From: CALMJB01 sp963977945 | GTDB taxonomy: Bacteria; Actinomycetota; Actinomycetes; Nanopelagicales; Nanopelagicaceae | Assembly: GCA_963977945.1 (NCBI GenBank) | Contig: CAXBQO010000027.1 | Location: forward strand, 1 to 11,362 | Length of the DNA stretch: 11,362 nucleotides | Reading direction: 5' to 3' | Shown here: positions 1-7,559 of the stretch, in pieces | How positions within the stretch are numbered: position 1 is the stretch's first letter | Layout of the letters: every line of letters starts with the position of its first letter | Notes under the pieces: model-generated | Database searches by the model: none | Told to the model about the DNA's origin: nothing | What the model saw: the letters and a program-made list of their open reading frames with translations, nothing else | Program-made: the position numbers and the translations under genes

Positions 1-1
1 A

Positions 2-409
2 GGTGATCCGTTTACAGAAAAATCTATAAAACAATTACGGACTCACATTGAATCGAAATTGGAAGAGGTATTGCAAAAATTAGTGCAGCATCAAGATAAA
101 GATCGAGCAATCGCAACCTCAAAAACTTTACGAACTCTGGCTCGCCTTTGTGGCGACTGGGAAACTGGTAATGGTAAAAATATAAAAATTGATTCCATCC
201 GAAAAGTTGCAACACGACTATCTGAAATGTCACTTTCGGCTCGAGGTAAATTGCCAGGTGTCTCTGAAAATCGGGCATCACAGATTGTCGCCGGAGCTTT
301 TGTAGCTGAAAGTGTGATGAGAAATTTAGACATTAATGAATTAGAAATTTGCCCCTGGGCATTGCGCGAGGGAATTGTGCTTAAGTGGCTGGATTGGATG
401 GAGGTTTAA
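2..409 (+). CDS. ppx: Exopolyphosphatase / Ppx-GppA phosphatase, C-terminal part (5' end outside window)
   Basis: The frame is open from the first bases of the window, so this is the 3' part (about 135 codons) of a longer gene. Ppx/GppA enzymes remove terminal phosphate from polyphosphate or from pppGpp. The visible stretch carries the segments typical of the C-terminal half of the actinobacterial catalytic domain: ATSKTLRTLARL near the start, LPGVSENRASQIVAGA in the middle and LEICPWALREG close to the end, followed by a short tail ending WLDWMEV. The ATP-like phosphate-binding motifs of the N-terminal half lie upstream and cannot be checked, so Ppx and GppA cannot be separated here. An internal TTG at 59 is not the start, because coding continues upstream of it. 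The gene runs convergently into the Nudix gene and the two stop codons overlap (TAA at 407-409, opposite TAA at 408-406). Proximity to ppk1 favours a polyphosphate role. Confidence 0.88.
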   Translation, partial: GDPFTEKSIKQLRTHIESKLEEVLQKLVQHQDKDRAIATSKTLRTLARLCGDWETGNGKNIKIDSIRKVATRLSEMSLSARGKLPGVSENRASQIVAGAFVAESVMRNLDINELEICPWALREGIVLKWLDWMEV

Positions 410-1311
410 ACCAGCGGAACGGCTAACTTATCTATTTGCAATACGGTTTTTTTAGCATGGTGAATTACCCAAGCATCTCCTGGTTGTAGTTTTTCAACAT
501 CAAGATCTAAATCTGACTTTTTCACTAATTTCTCAACTATTCGGGGAATTATTGGATTATGACTGCACACTAGAATCGAATTTTCTTCCTTTAATAGATC
601 ATGGACATACTCAATTGATTTGTCTTTATCCTTGTAAAAAGCATCTTCGCTAAGTTTCTTCGTAGTTTTAACCTCATATTTTCTAGATTTTGCAAAAGGA
701 TAAATCGTGTCAAAACATCTAACGGCATCGGATGTATGAATTTGGGAAATATTAAAAACTTGAAGTGTCGAAATTAATCTATTTGCTTGAGTTCTTCCCA
801 AGTCATCAAGTGGGCGATCAGAGTCATCTTTTCGCCACTCATCTCTTGAAACCGCTTTGGCATGGCGAAGCAAAATTAATGGCGTGCTATCAAAAGTAGA
901 TTCAAGAAATTTTCCAATCACCTGTTGATCTGTTTCATGAGTTAGTTCATCTGTAGCGGCTGGCAATTCCAACCATTTCATCTGATCCACTTCTTGATTA
1001 GGAACAAATGGCAATTCGTCGCCAATATATTTTGCCGCCCAATAATCAACTTGCTTTTCACCATCAGGGGAAAAATAACTAACTGAATCCAAGAACGGTC
1101 CAAATTGTGTTTCTAAATTAGTTTCTTCCAATACTTCCCTATAGCCGGCTGCGATGGCGCTTTCGTCTGGTTCAACTTTGCCCTTCGGCAATGACCAATC
1201 ATCATATTTAGGTCGATGCACTAGAGCTATTTCAACTATTCCGTTTGTTCGCTTGCGCCAGACCACTGCTCCCGCAGCTCTAATAATATTTGTTGGATTT
1301 TTTTTCTTCAT
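406..1311 (-). CDS. mutT1: MutT1-like bifunctional Nudix hydrolase / histidine phosphatase
   Basis: This is a 301-residue two-domain protein. Residues about 10-135 are a Nudix domain whose box runs from G44 through E50 to R58-E59-x-x-E62-E63 and L66, the Mg-binding hydrolase signature. Residues about 144-300 are a SixA-type histidine phosphatase: RHAK at 149-152 (H150 the expected phospho-acceptor), S194/R198 and SHNP at 250-253 (H251). Mycobacterial MutT1 has the same architecture and degrades 8-oxo-GTP and 8-oxo-dGTP; diadenosine polyphosphate hydrolysis is also reported for that family. The usual glycine of the box (EETG) is N65 here. Its ATG overlaps the ppk1 stop in an ATGA, so the two are almost certainly co-transcribed and translationally coupled, as in mycobacterial ppk-mutT1. 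Its 3' end meets ppx convergently with no space for a terminator. The exact substrate is not decided by the sequence. Confidence 0.9.
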   Translation of the reverse strand: MKKKNPTNIIRAAGAVVWRKRTNGIVEIALVHRPKYDDWSLPKGKVEPDESAIAAGYREVLEETNLETQFGPFLDSVSYFSPDGEKQVDYWAAKYIGDELPFVPNQEVDQMKWLELPAATDELTHETDQQVIGKFLESTFDSTPLILLRHAKAVSRDEWRKDDSDRPLDDLGRTQANRLISTLQVFNISQIHTSDAVRCFDTIYPFAKSRKYEVKTTKKLSEDAFYKDKDKSIEYVHDLLKEENSILVCSHNPIIPRIVEKLVKKSDLDLDVEKLQPGDAWVIHHAKKTVLQIDKLAVPLV

Positions 1312-3410
1312 ATATTTTTATAACTTTCAATTGTTTCATTTTGAATATCATTTAATAGTTCACCGGATGGCAATTTAGAAACCCGTTGCCATTTTCCTTG
1401 TGGATTCATTTTCCAACAAGCAACCTCTTCTGAAAGGTATCGATTGAGTAAAGTATTAAGCATTTCTTTGTGATTCTTCTGCTCTATACGTACCAAGCTT
1501 TCAACTCGCCGGTTTAAGTTTCTATCCATCAAGTCTGCACTTCCAATGAAAAATTCCGAATTGCCATCGTTATGAAAGTGAAAGACCCGTGAATGTTCTA
1601 AAAACCGACCTAAAATTGAACGTACTCGAATATTTTCAGACAGTCCCGGAACTTGCGCTCTGATTGCACAAATACCACGCACTATCAAATCTATTTTTAC
1701 GCCAGCCTGTGAAGCTTTATATAACGCTTCAACAAACTCTTCATCCAAAATTGCATTTAATTTCATGCGAATTAATCCGGTTTTACCCGCTTTTACAAAA
1801 TCGATTTCGCGCTCAATTTTCTCCAACAATTTTGCTCTGATTCCTCTAGGCGCAACCATTAATCTATTAAATTCTGATTGCGGAGCGAATCCTGAAAGTT
1901 GATTAAATAATCGATTCAAGTCTTCACCCAAAACTGGATCAGCACTAAATAAACCAAGGTCTTCATAAAGGCGGGCAGTTTTTGGATTGTAGTTACCAGT
2001 ACCAACGTGACAATATCGTCTAATTCCAGTTGGTTCTTCTCTAACAACTAAAGATAATTTTGAATGAGTTTTGAAACCAACTAGACCGTAAACCACATGT
2101 ACTCCGGCCTCTTCTAATTTTCTTGCCCATTTAACATTTGCCAATTCATCAAATCTTGCCCGTATTTCAATTACGGCTAAAACTTGTTTGCCATTTTCAG
2201 CAGCTTCTATTAGCGCATTTACTATTGGTGAATCTCCCGAAGTTCTATACAAAGTTTGCTTTATTGCCAGCACTTGTGGATCCGATGCGGCGTACTCTAA
2301 AAACTTTACAACTGAGGCACTAAATGATTCATAAGGATGGTGAAGCAAAATCTCTCTTCTCTTAATCGCTGTAAAAAACTCTTCAGCCACACCATCTTCT
2401 AAATCACGAAAATCAATTGGAACTTGGTTTCGAAATGGAGCAAATTTCAACTCCGGACGATCTAAATCTGAAATTAAATTCAAACCTGTTAGATCTAGCG
2501 GTTCTTGATAGCGAGTAATTTCTTCATCTGTCACTTCTAGCTCGACTTTTAATCGTTGCAACAAATTCGGCTTTATATCTACATCTACTTCCAAACGAAC
2601 CGGAGGTCCAAATTTTCTGCGCAACAACTCTTGTTCCATTGATTCCAAAAGATTTTCTGATTCCTCTTCTTCTAGTTCTAAGTCAGCATTTCTGGTCAAT
2701 CTAAATGTGTAATAGTCCTCAATATTCATACCGGGAAATAATTCATGTAAATTCGCAATGATTAACTTTTCAATTGCTATAAAGCGACTTGCAGTAGAAC
2801 TTTTAGTTTCAATAAACCTGGGTAATGAGGCTGGCACCTTTACACGGGCAAATAATTCTTCAGAGTTCTCTGGGCGTTTAACAATCACTGCTAGATTTAA
2901 TGAAAGTCCCGAAATATAAGGAAATGGATGGGCAGGATCTACCGCTAACGGTGTAAGTACTGGAAAAATTCGATCTCTAAATAATTTAGTCACATATCTA
3001 ATTTCATCTTCAGTTAAGTCACTCCAAGATACAAATTCAATTCCTTTATTCTGTAGCTTTGGAATTAAATCTTCCTTGAATAATCTGGTTTGTCGATCAA
3101 TCAATTTCTGAGTTTGGGTAGAAATTTCATTCATTAACTCAGTTGGAGAAAATCCCGCTGAGTTACGTTTGCTTATGCCGGATTCCAATTTTCTTTTTAA
3201 AGTTGCAACTCGAATCATGAAAAAATCATCAAGGTTGCTAGAAAAAATTGCTAAGTAACGACAACGTTCAAGAAGTGGTACATCTGAATCTTCTGCTAAC
3301 TGAAGCACTCGTTCATTAAAAGCTAACCAACTAATTTCGCGATCTACTAAGTGCTCTCGCGGGTTAGCCTCTATTAACGCAAACTTAGATTTATGTGGGG
3401 AGGAATTCAT
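1308..3410 (-). CDS. ppk1: Polyphosphate kinase 1
   Basis: This 700-residue protein is full length for PPK1, which polymerises the gamma-phosphate of ATP into inorganic polyphosphate and can run in reverse. The N-terminal domain opens with REISWLAFNERVLQLA (24-39) and SSNLDDFFMIRVATLK (57-72). The two C-terminal catalytic domains contain GFKTHSKLSLVVR (445-457), with H449 the expected autophosphorylated histidine. YCHVGTGNYNPKTARLYED (466-484) follows, then the second conserved histidine in LEHSRVFHFHNDG (604-616; H606) and FIGSADLMDRNLNRRVE (621-637). All key positions are intact. The start is ATG 3410, the only good start ahead of the conserved N-terminus. The 71-bp gap to the upstream SGNH gene holds a PHO-box-like repeat and a TANNNT -10 candidate, so the gene probably has its own phosphate-responsive promoter. 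It is followed by mutT1 with a 4-base overlap. Confidence 0.97.
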   Translation of the reverse strand: MNSSPHKSKFALIEANPREHLVDREISWLAFNERVLQLAEDSDVPLLERCRYLAIFSSNLDDFFMIRVATLKRKLESGISKRNSAGFSPTELMNEISTQTQKLIDRQTRLFKEDLIPKLQNKGIEFVSWSDLTEDEIRYVTKLFRDRIFPVLTPLAVDPAHPFPYISGLSLNLAVIVKRPENSEELFARVKVPASLPRFIETKSSTASRFIAIEKLIIANLHELFPGMNIEDYYTFRLTRNADLELEEEESENLLESMEQELLRRKFGPPVRLEVDVDIKPNLLQRLKVELEVTDEEITRYQEPLDLTGLNLISDLDRPELKFAPFRNQVPIDFRDLEDGVAEEFFTAIKRREILLHHPYESFSASVVKFLEYAASDPQVLAIKQTLYRTSGDSPIVNALIEAAENGKQVLAVIEIRARFDELANVKWARKLEEAGVHVVYGLVGFKTHSKLSLVVREEPTGIRRYCHVGTGNYNPKTARLYEDLGLFSADPVLGEDLNRLFNQLSGFAPQSEFNRLMVAPRGIRAKLLEKIEREIDFVKAGKTGLIRMKLNAILDEEFVEALYKASQAGVKIDLIVRGICAIRAQVPGLSENIRVRSILGRFLEHSRVFHFHNDGNSEFFIGSADLMDRNLNRRVESLVRIEQKNHKEMLNTLLNRYLSEEVACWKMNPQGKWQRVSKLPSGELLNDIQNETIESYKNI

Positions 3411-3433
3411 AATGTAAATATTTTCCTATATCA

Positions 3434-3439
3434 AGGTTA
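3434..3439 (-). promoter_or_regulatory. Candidate -10 element of ppk1 (TAACCT)
   Basis: TAACCT on the minus strand fits the actinobacterial TANNNT -10 pattern. It places the start of transcription near 3427, giving a 5' UTR of about 17 bases that begins with AGGA. The PHO-box repeats would then cover roughly -22 to -43, overlapping the -35 position, the expected place for an OmpR-family activator. TATAGG at 3430-3425 is an alternative -10. This is inference from spacing only. Confidence 0.4.
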
Positions 3440-3448
3440 ACAACTAGT

Positions 3449-3470
3449 AATCGGTGAATTAACGGTGAAA
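3449..3470 (-). promoter_or_regulatory. PHO-box-like direct repeat upstream of ppk1 (candidate RegX3 site)
   Basis: On the minus strand two 11-bp units lie head to tail: TTTCACCGTTA (3470-3460) and ATTCACCGATT (3459-3449). They share TTCACCG in exact 11-bp register and match the GTTCACC-N4 repeat unit known for PhoP/RegX3-type regulators in actinobacteria. The site lies in the gap between the SGNH hydrolase stop and ppk1, 39-60 bp before the ppk1 ATG. A RegX3 homologue is encoded in this same window. Binding is inferred from the motif and position. Confidence 0.65.
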
Positions 3471-3481
3471 GTTATGGCAAA

Positions 3482-4264
3482 TTATTGTGCGCCTGGCCAG
3501 TTAATTGGCTCAGGAAACTTAGGTGAACGACCATCGCCAGAAGACTTACCTCTTATTCTTCGCCAAATCCAAGGCAGTGCAAATGAAAAGAACCAAAGTA
3601 AATTCTCTAAAAATTTAATTAAACCTAATTTCTTTTTAGCCGGTGGTAATGGAATCCGCCAGTCTGGATTGAAATCTTTACCTAAACCTTCCAGTACTGC
3701 CTGTGATAATCGGCGATGCCCCTCTGGATTCATATGCAATCGATCAAATGCTAAAAATCTTCGATCTGCTAAAAATTCAAATCCCTTTGATTCATAAAGT
3801 TTTACTTGGTACTTTGCCGCGACTTTTCTAATGTTTTCATTAAATTGACCAAAACGAGAGTGCCAAAGTTCAGCTGTCCTACCTTTGGCTTCAACTTTAT
3901 CTATTACGGTAAAAATAATTACAGTAGCGCCAGTTTCAACTAATTCCCGAACACCTTTTTCATAAAGTGGAAGTGAGTTTTCCGGTTTGTAATTTGGCCG
4001 CAACACATCATTTGCCCCAGCGTGAAATGAAATTAAAGTTTGCGGCCCGGTAACAAATTTCTTGGCAATTGGTACCTGGTCTTCAACCACTTGGTGAAGC
4101 AATTTTCCACGAATGGCTAAATTACAATAAGTAAATCCAGTTTGATTTTTTGCTAATTCATCTGCAACACGATCAGCCCAACCACGATATTTGCCATCAA
4201 CTACGTGATCAATCATTCCTTCGGTCATCGAATCACCTAAGGCAATAAAACGAGTGAATTCCAT
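3482..4264 (-). CDS. SGNH/GDSL-family hydrolase (putative esterase/lipase)
   Basis: This 260-residue protein has the SGNH hydrolase blocks in order: GDSMTEG (10-16, nucleophile S12), NLAIRG (48-53, oxyanion G53), HAGANDVLR (81-89, N85) and DRLHMNPEGH (174-183, D174 and H177). The catalytic set is therefore intact. The substrate cannot be read from sequence; the family includes esterases, acetyl-esterases and lipases. There is no N-terminal signal peptide, so the catalytic domain is probably cytoplasmic. Residues about 213-234 form an aromatic, hydrophobic stretch (FLENLLWFFSFALPWIW) followed by RRIRGKSSGDG, which could be a membrane-associating tail. A proline-tryptophan / basic / SSGDG ending recurs in actinobacterial relatives. 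It starts 3 bases after the methyltransferase stop and is the last gene of the carD run before the ppk1 promoter. Confidence 0.88.
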   Translation of the reverse strand: MEFTRFIALGDSMTEGMIDHVVDGKYRGWADRVADELAKNQTGFTYCNLAIRGKLLHQVVEDQVPIAKKFVTGPQTLISFHAGANDVLRPNYKPENSLPLYEKGVRELVETGATVIIFTVIDKVEAKGRTAELWHSRFGQFNENIRKVAAKYQVKLYESKGFEFLADRRFLAFDRLHMNPEGHRRLSQAVLEGLGKDFNPDWRIPLPPAKKKLGLIKFLENLLWFFSFALPWIWRRIRGKSSGDGRSPKFPEPINWPGAQ

Positions 4265-4267
4265 TAT

Positions 4268-5038
4268 TTATCTTTTCGAAGAAATTTGGTGAAGGGCTAT
4301 TGCGGTAGCCACGCTGGCATTTAAAGATTCCACTTTATTTGTAATTTGAATAGACAAAATTTGATCACATTTTTCGCGAACTAACCTAGAAATTCCCTTA
4401 CCTTCGCTTCCAACAATTAGAAACAAAGATTGGTCATATAGTTTAAAGTTTTCAAAATTTGCTTCTCCATCACCATCTAAACCAATTACAAAATAATCAT
4501 TTTCTTTTGCTTGGTTCATAATATTTACCAAATTAGTTACCTGCGCAATTGGAATTCGAGCGGCAGCACCAGCAGAAGATTTCCAAACTGATCCACCAAT
4601 ACTTGCATTTCTTCGTTCTGGAATCACTACCGCTGCGACACCAAACGCTGCTGCGGAACGGATAATTGCGCCTAAATTTTGTGGATCGGTAATGCCATCA
4701 ATTGCAATTATTAATGCCGGTTTCTGCGCAATCTTAAAAATTCGATCAATGGGTGTGTAATTAAATGGTTTGGTCTTAAGTAAAACTCCTTGGTGATGTT
4801 TACTGCCAGCTAAATCATCTAATCCCCGTCGCGGAAACTCTTTAATTGTCACATCTTGTGCTTTTGCTAAGTTGATTGCCGCTTTTACTTTTTCATCAAC
4901 AATTCCATCTTTTTGAATATAAAGTTCTTTTGCTGGAATTTTGGCTGATAGCGCCTCTAAAACTGCATTCTTTCCAATTACGACATCATCATTTCCAGAT
5001 GATTTATTGGAATCTCTATTTCTGCGATCTTTCATCAT
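4268..5038 (-). CDS. rlmB: SpoU/TrmH-family RNA 2'-O-ribose methyltransferase (RlmB-like)
   Basis: This is a SPOUT methyltransferase using S-adenosylmethionine to methylate a ribose 2'-OH, most likely in 23S rRNA (RlmB-type, Gm2251 in E. coli numbering). From ATG 5038 it has 256 residues. Residues about 20-90 form the substrate-binding domain (VIGKNAVLEAL; HHQGVLL). The knotted catalytic domain carries motif 1 DGITDPQNLGAIIRSA (114-129; N121, R127), motif 2 LIVGSEGKGISRLVREKCD (207-225; E212) and motif 3 VESLNASVATAIALH (236-250; S238, N240). Basic residues at the N-terminus suit RNA binding. I chose ATG 5038 because it gives the ATGA overlap with the cysS stop seen at other junctions here. 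A TTG at 5047 and an ATG at 5035 are alternatives. The cysS-trmH pairing is conserved in actinobacteria; the precise RNA target remains inferred. Confidence 0.93.
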   Translation of the reverse strand: MMKDRRNRDSNKSSGNDDVVIGKNAVLEALSAKIPAKELYIQKDGIVDEKVKAAINLAKAQDVTIKEFPRRGLDDLAGSKHHQGVLLKTKPFNYTPIDRIFKIAQKPALIIAIDGITDPQNLGAIIRSAAAFGVAAVVIPERRNASIGGSVWKSSAGAAARIPIAQVTNLVNIMNQAKENDYFVIGLDGDGEANFENFKLYDQSLFLIVGSEGKGISRLVREKCDQILSIQITNKVESLNASVATAIALHQISSKR

Positions 5039-6411
5039 AAATTCCAACGAGGTCCATTTGGTGTGTCCTCAATATTTATACCCATTTTCGCAATTTCATC
5101 TCGTATGGCATCTGCTGCTTTGAAATCTTTTCGCTCGCGGGCAGCCGCGCGTTGGCTCAAAGCTAATTCAATTAATTTATTTAACTGCATTTTGGTTTCA
5201 TCGTTTTGGCCAAGATTATTTTGATTTTGGTAATCATCTGGATCGCAACCTAGAATCGAAAGCGCCGCTTTAATTTTTCCAGCCGCTTCAGCAATAACCT
5301 TTTTATCGGTCGAGGAATTTCCTTGCTTCATCCACTCTGAGATCTGAGCTAATAATTGAGGCACTGCTAAGTCTTCATCCATTAAATTTGTTAATTCGGT
5401 TGAAATTATTGGGGGAATATTTTCTACTTGTTCCTTGGCTCGTTTTAAAAATGCTTCAATACGAGAAAAAGCGGTGGCTGACTCTTTCAATGCTGCTTGC
5501 GAAAACTCCAACATTGACCGGTAATGCGCACTTCCTAAATACCAACGCAATTCAATGGCTCTTACACTTTTCAATATTTCTTTTACCAGCAATGAGTTCC
5601 CTAGGGATTTACTCATTTTTTCACCCGCAGTTGTTACCCATGCATTGTGCATCCAGTAATTAGCAAATTCATATCCGGCTGATTTCGATTGTGCAATTTC
5701 ATTCTCATGATGGGGAAAAATTAAATCTATTCCACCGCCGTGAATATCAAAATTTTCACCAAGATATGCATAAGCCATTGCCGAACACTCTAAATGCCAT
5801 CCAGGTCGACCGTGACCCCACGGAGTTGGCCATGAAGGTTCGCCTGTCTTAGCTGCTTTCCACAACGCAAAATCTTTTGGATCTTTTTTCGATTTAGTAT
5901 CGGAATCTTCACTAGGCAATAAATCAGATAATTTTTGATTAGAAAGTTTTAAATACTCTTTTACTTTTCCAACCTCTAAATAAACATCGCCATTACCAGG
6001 AGCGTAGGCAATCTGATTATCAATCAACTTTTGCATCAGTTCAATCATTTGAGTGATATGCCCGGTTGCTCTTGGTTCATAAGTTGGCGGTAAAACATTT
6101 AAAGATTGATATGCATTTGTGAATTCACGTTCATAATTTGCAGCGACTTGCCACCAAGGAATTTCTTCATGCACCGCTTTGTGAAGAATTTTGTCGTCAA
6201 TATCAGTCACGTTTCTAATAAAAGTAACTTCGTAACCTTTGGCGATTAACCAACGCCGCAAAATGTCGAAATTAACCCCGCTGCGAATATGTCCGATGTG
6301 GGGCGATGCTTGAACTGTCGCTCCGCAAAGATAAATTCCCACTTTATTTTTAGTGATTGGTTTGAACTCACGCACCGACCTAGTCGCGGTGTCATAAATT
6401 TTTAAACTCAC
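5035..6411 (-). CDS. cysS: Cysteinyl-tRNA synthetase
   Basis: This 458-residue class I aminoacyl-tRNA synthetase charges tRNA-Cys with cysteine. The signature HIGH is at 38-41 within SPHIGHIRSG, and KMSKS at 265-269 within GEKMSKSLGN. The cysteine-selecting zinc site is complete: C29, C209, H234 and E238, essentially the numbering of the E. coli enzyme. The C-terminal part (about 310-458) is the helical DALR-type and anticodon-binding region, ending AADAIRDEIAKMGINIEDTPNGPRW, a usual CysRS ending. The full length and the C-terminal domain argue against the paralogue MshC (mycothiol ligase). The start is GTG 6411, whose GTGA overlaps the ispDF stop by 4 bases, so translation is probably coupled. 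It lies between ispDF and the rRNA methyltransferase, the conserved actinobacterial order. Confidence 0.97.
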   Translation of the reverse strand: MSLKIYDTATRSVREFKPITKNKVGIYLCGATVQASPHIGHIRSGVNFDILRRWLIAKGYEVTFIRNVTDIDDKILHKAVHEEIPWWQVAANYEREFTNAYQSLNVLPPTYEPRATGHITQMIELMQKLIDNQIAYAPGNGDVYLEVGKVKEYLKLSNQKLSDLLPSEDSDTKSKKDPKDFALWKAAKTGEPSWPTPWGHGRPGWHLECSAMAYAYLGENFDIHGGGIDLIFPHHENEIAQSKSAGYEFANYWMHNAWVTTAGEKMSKSLGNSLLVKEILKSVRAIELRWYLGSAHYRSMLEFSQAALKESATAFSRIEAFLKRAKEQVENIPPIISTELTNLMDEDLAVPQLLAQISEWMKQGNSSTDKKVIAEAAGKIKAALSILGCDPDDYQNQNNLGQNDETKMQLNKLIELALSQRAAARERKDFKAADAIRDEIAKMGINIEDTPNGPRWNL

Positions 6412-7556
6412 GGTGTGACCTTACTGATTAAAGCAGAAGCAATGGCAGAAATTCCCTTACCTTCACCGGTAAAACCCAAACCATCAGTTGAAGTAGCAGA
6501 AACTGAAACGTCTGCGCCAGCCAAAATATCACTTAACTTTTTGATTGCTTCCTGTCGTCTTGCGGCCAACTTTGGGCGGTTAGCAATAATTTGTACCGAC
6601 ACATTTTCTATCTTAAATTTTGCAGTTTTTAATTTGGTAAATGTTTCGGTAAGTAATTTTTCACCCGCTGCATTTGCATACTTAGGATCATCAACACCAA
6701 AGTTTGAACCTAAATCTCCTAGATTTGCAGCGCTAAATAACGCATCGCAAATTGCATGAATTGCAACATCACCATCAGAGTGACCATCTACTCCAACTTC
6801 ATTTTCCCAAAGCAGACCGGCTAACCAAAGTTTTCTATTTTTATCTTTTGAGAATGCGTGAGTGTCGGTTCCGATTCCAACTCTTAGTTTGCTGCCATCG
6901 CTTGGATACAACATTGCCGCTGCAGTTTGTAAATCATTTGGATTAGTTATCTTGATAGCCCGTTGTTCACCAGCAATTGTTTTAACTTTAAAGCCAATTT
7001 GCTCAACTAAACCAGCATCATCGGTAGCGTCAGATTGATTCGCGTGTGCTTTTCTTAAGACCTCACTTTTAAATCCTTGGGGTGTCTGAACCGTTCTAAG
7101 TTGGCTTCGATCAAGAGTTTGGTTCACAAAACCTTCAGAATCAATGGCTTTAATGGTGTCAACCACTTCTAGTACTGGAATAACTGCATCAGCACCAGCT
7201 GCAATTTCGCCGGTAACTTTTTTAGCAAGATCTGTTGACGCAATAGCCCTAGCGGCATCATGTACCAAAATAATTTGATATTGCTCTGGAATTTTTGTCA
7301 GCGCAATTCGCACACTATCGCTGCGTAAAACTCCGCCGGTGATTACTTGCGCTTTATCTTGTAATAATTCTTGAAATTGATTTTCAAATCCCGCTGGTGC
7401 GGTCACAACTATCAAGTCAGCAACGGAACTTAAAGAGTCCACCGCATGTTCGACCAAAGTTTTATCAACTAATTTAATTAGTGCTTTTGGATAATTAGCG
7501 CCGAACCGATGTCCGGCTCCGGCAGCGGCGACAATTGCCGCTGTCAGTTTGCTCAT
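6408..7556 (-). CDS. ispDF: Bifunctional IspD/IspF (MEP pathway of isoprenoid synthesis)
   Basis: This is a single 382-residue fusion. Residues 1-220 are IspD, which makes CDP-methylerythritol from MEP and CTP: AAAGAGHRFG (10-19, R17), PKAL (K24), VHDAARAI (98-105, D100) and IKITNPNDL (201-209, K202). Residues about 224-382 are IspF, which cyclises the phosphorylated CDP intermediate to MEcPP: GIGTDTHAF (227-235) with metal ligands D231 and H233, DGHSDGDVAIHAICDAL (257-273, H267), GDLGSNFGVDDP (280-291) and ATSTDGLGFTGEGKGI (354-369). All key residues of both halves are present. In mycobacteria the two are separate adjacent genes; fusions occur in alpha- and epsilon-proteobacteria and some actinobacteria. 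It starts 15 bases after the carD stop, behind a 19-bp inverted repeat, and overlaps cysS by 4 bases. Confidence 0.96.
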   Translation of the reverse strand: MSKLTAAIVAAAGAGHRFGANYPKALIKLVDKTLVEHAVDSLSSVADLIVVTAPAGFENQFQELLQDKAQVITGGVLRSDSVRIALTKIPEQYQIILVHDAARAIASTDLAKKVTGEIAAGADAVIPVLEVVDTIKAIDSEGFVNQTLDRSQLRTVQTPQGFKSEVLRKAHANQSDATDDAGLVEQIGFKVKTIAGEQRAIKITNPNDLQTAAAMLYPSDGSKLRVGIGTDTHAFSKDKNRKLWLAGLLWENEVGVDGHSDGDVAIHAICDALFSAANLGDLGSNFGVDDPKYANAAGEKLLTETFTKLKTAKFKIENVSVQIIANRPKLAARRQEAIKKLSDILAGADVSVSATSTDGLGFTGEGKGISAIASALISKVTP

Positions 7557-7559
7557 GAT

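Noticed and set aside
59..409. A short complete gene starting at TTG 59
   Set aside because: The frame is open upstream to the window edge and the upstream codons continue Ppx/GppA-like sequence, so this is a partial gene.
3465..3797. Plus-strand open frame of 110 codons over the ppk1 promoter and the SGNH gene
   Set aside because: It is antisense to the conserved SGNH hydrolase, has no recognisable domain, and its codons mirror the minus-strand gene.
5035..6411. MshC (mycothiol ligase) instead of CysS
   Set aside because: Full CysRS length with a C-terminal anticodon-binding region and location in the conserved cysS-trmH neighbourhood favour CysS.
6415..6759. Plus-strand open frame of 114 codons inside ispDF
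   Set aside because: It lies wholly opposite the conserved IspF domain with no protein-like features; a shadow of the real gene.
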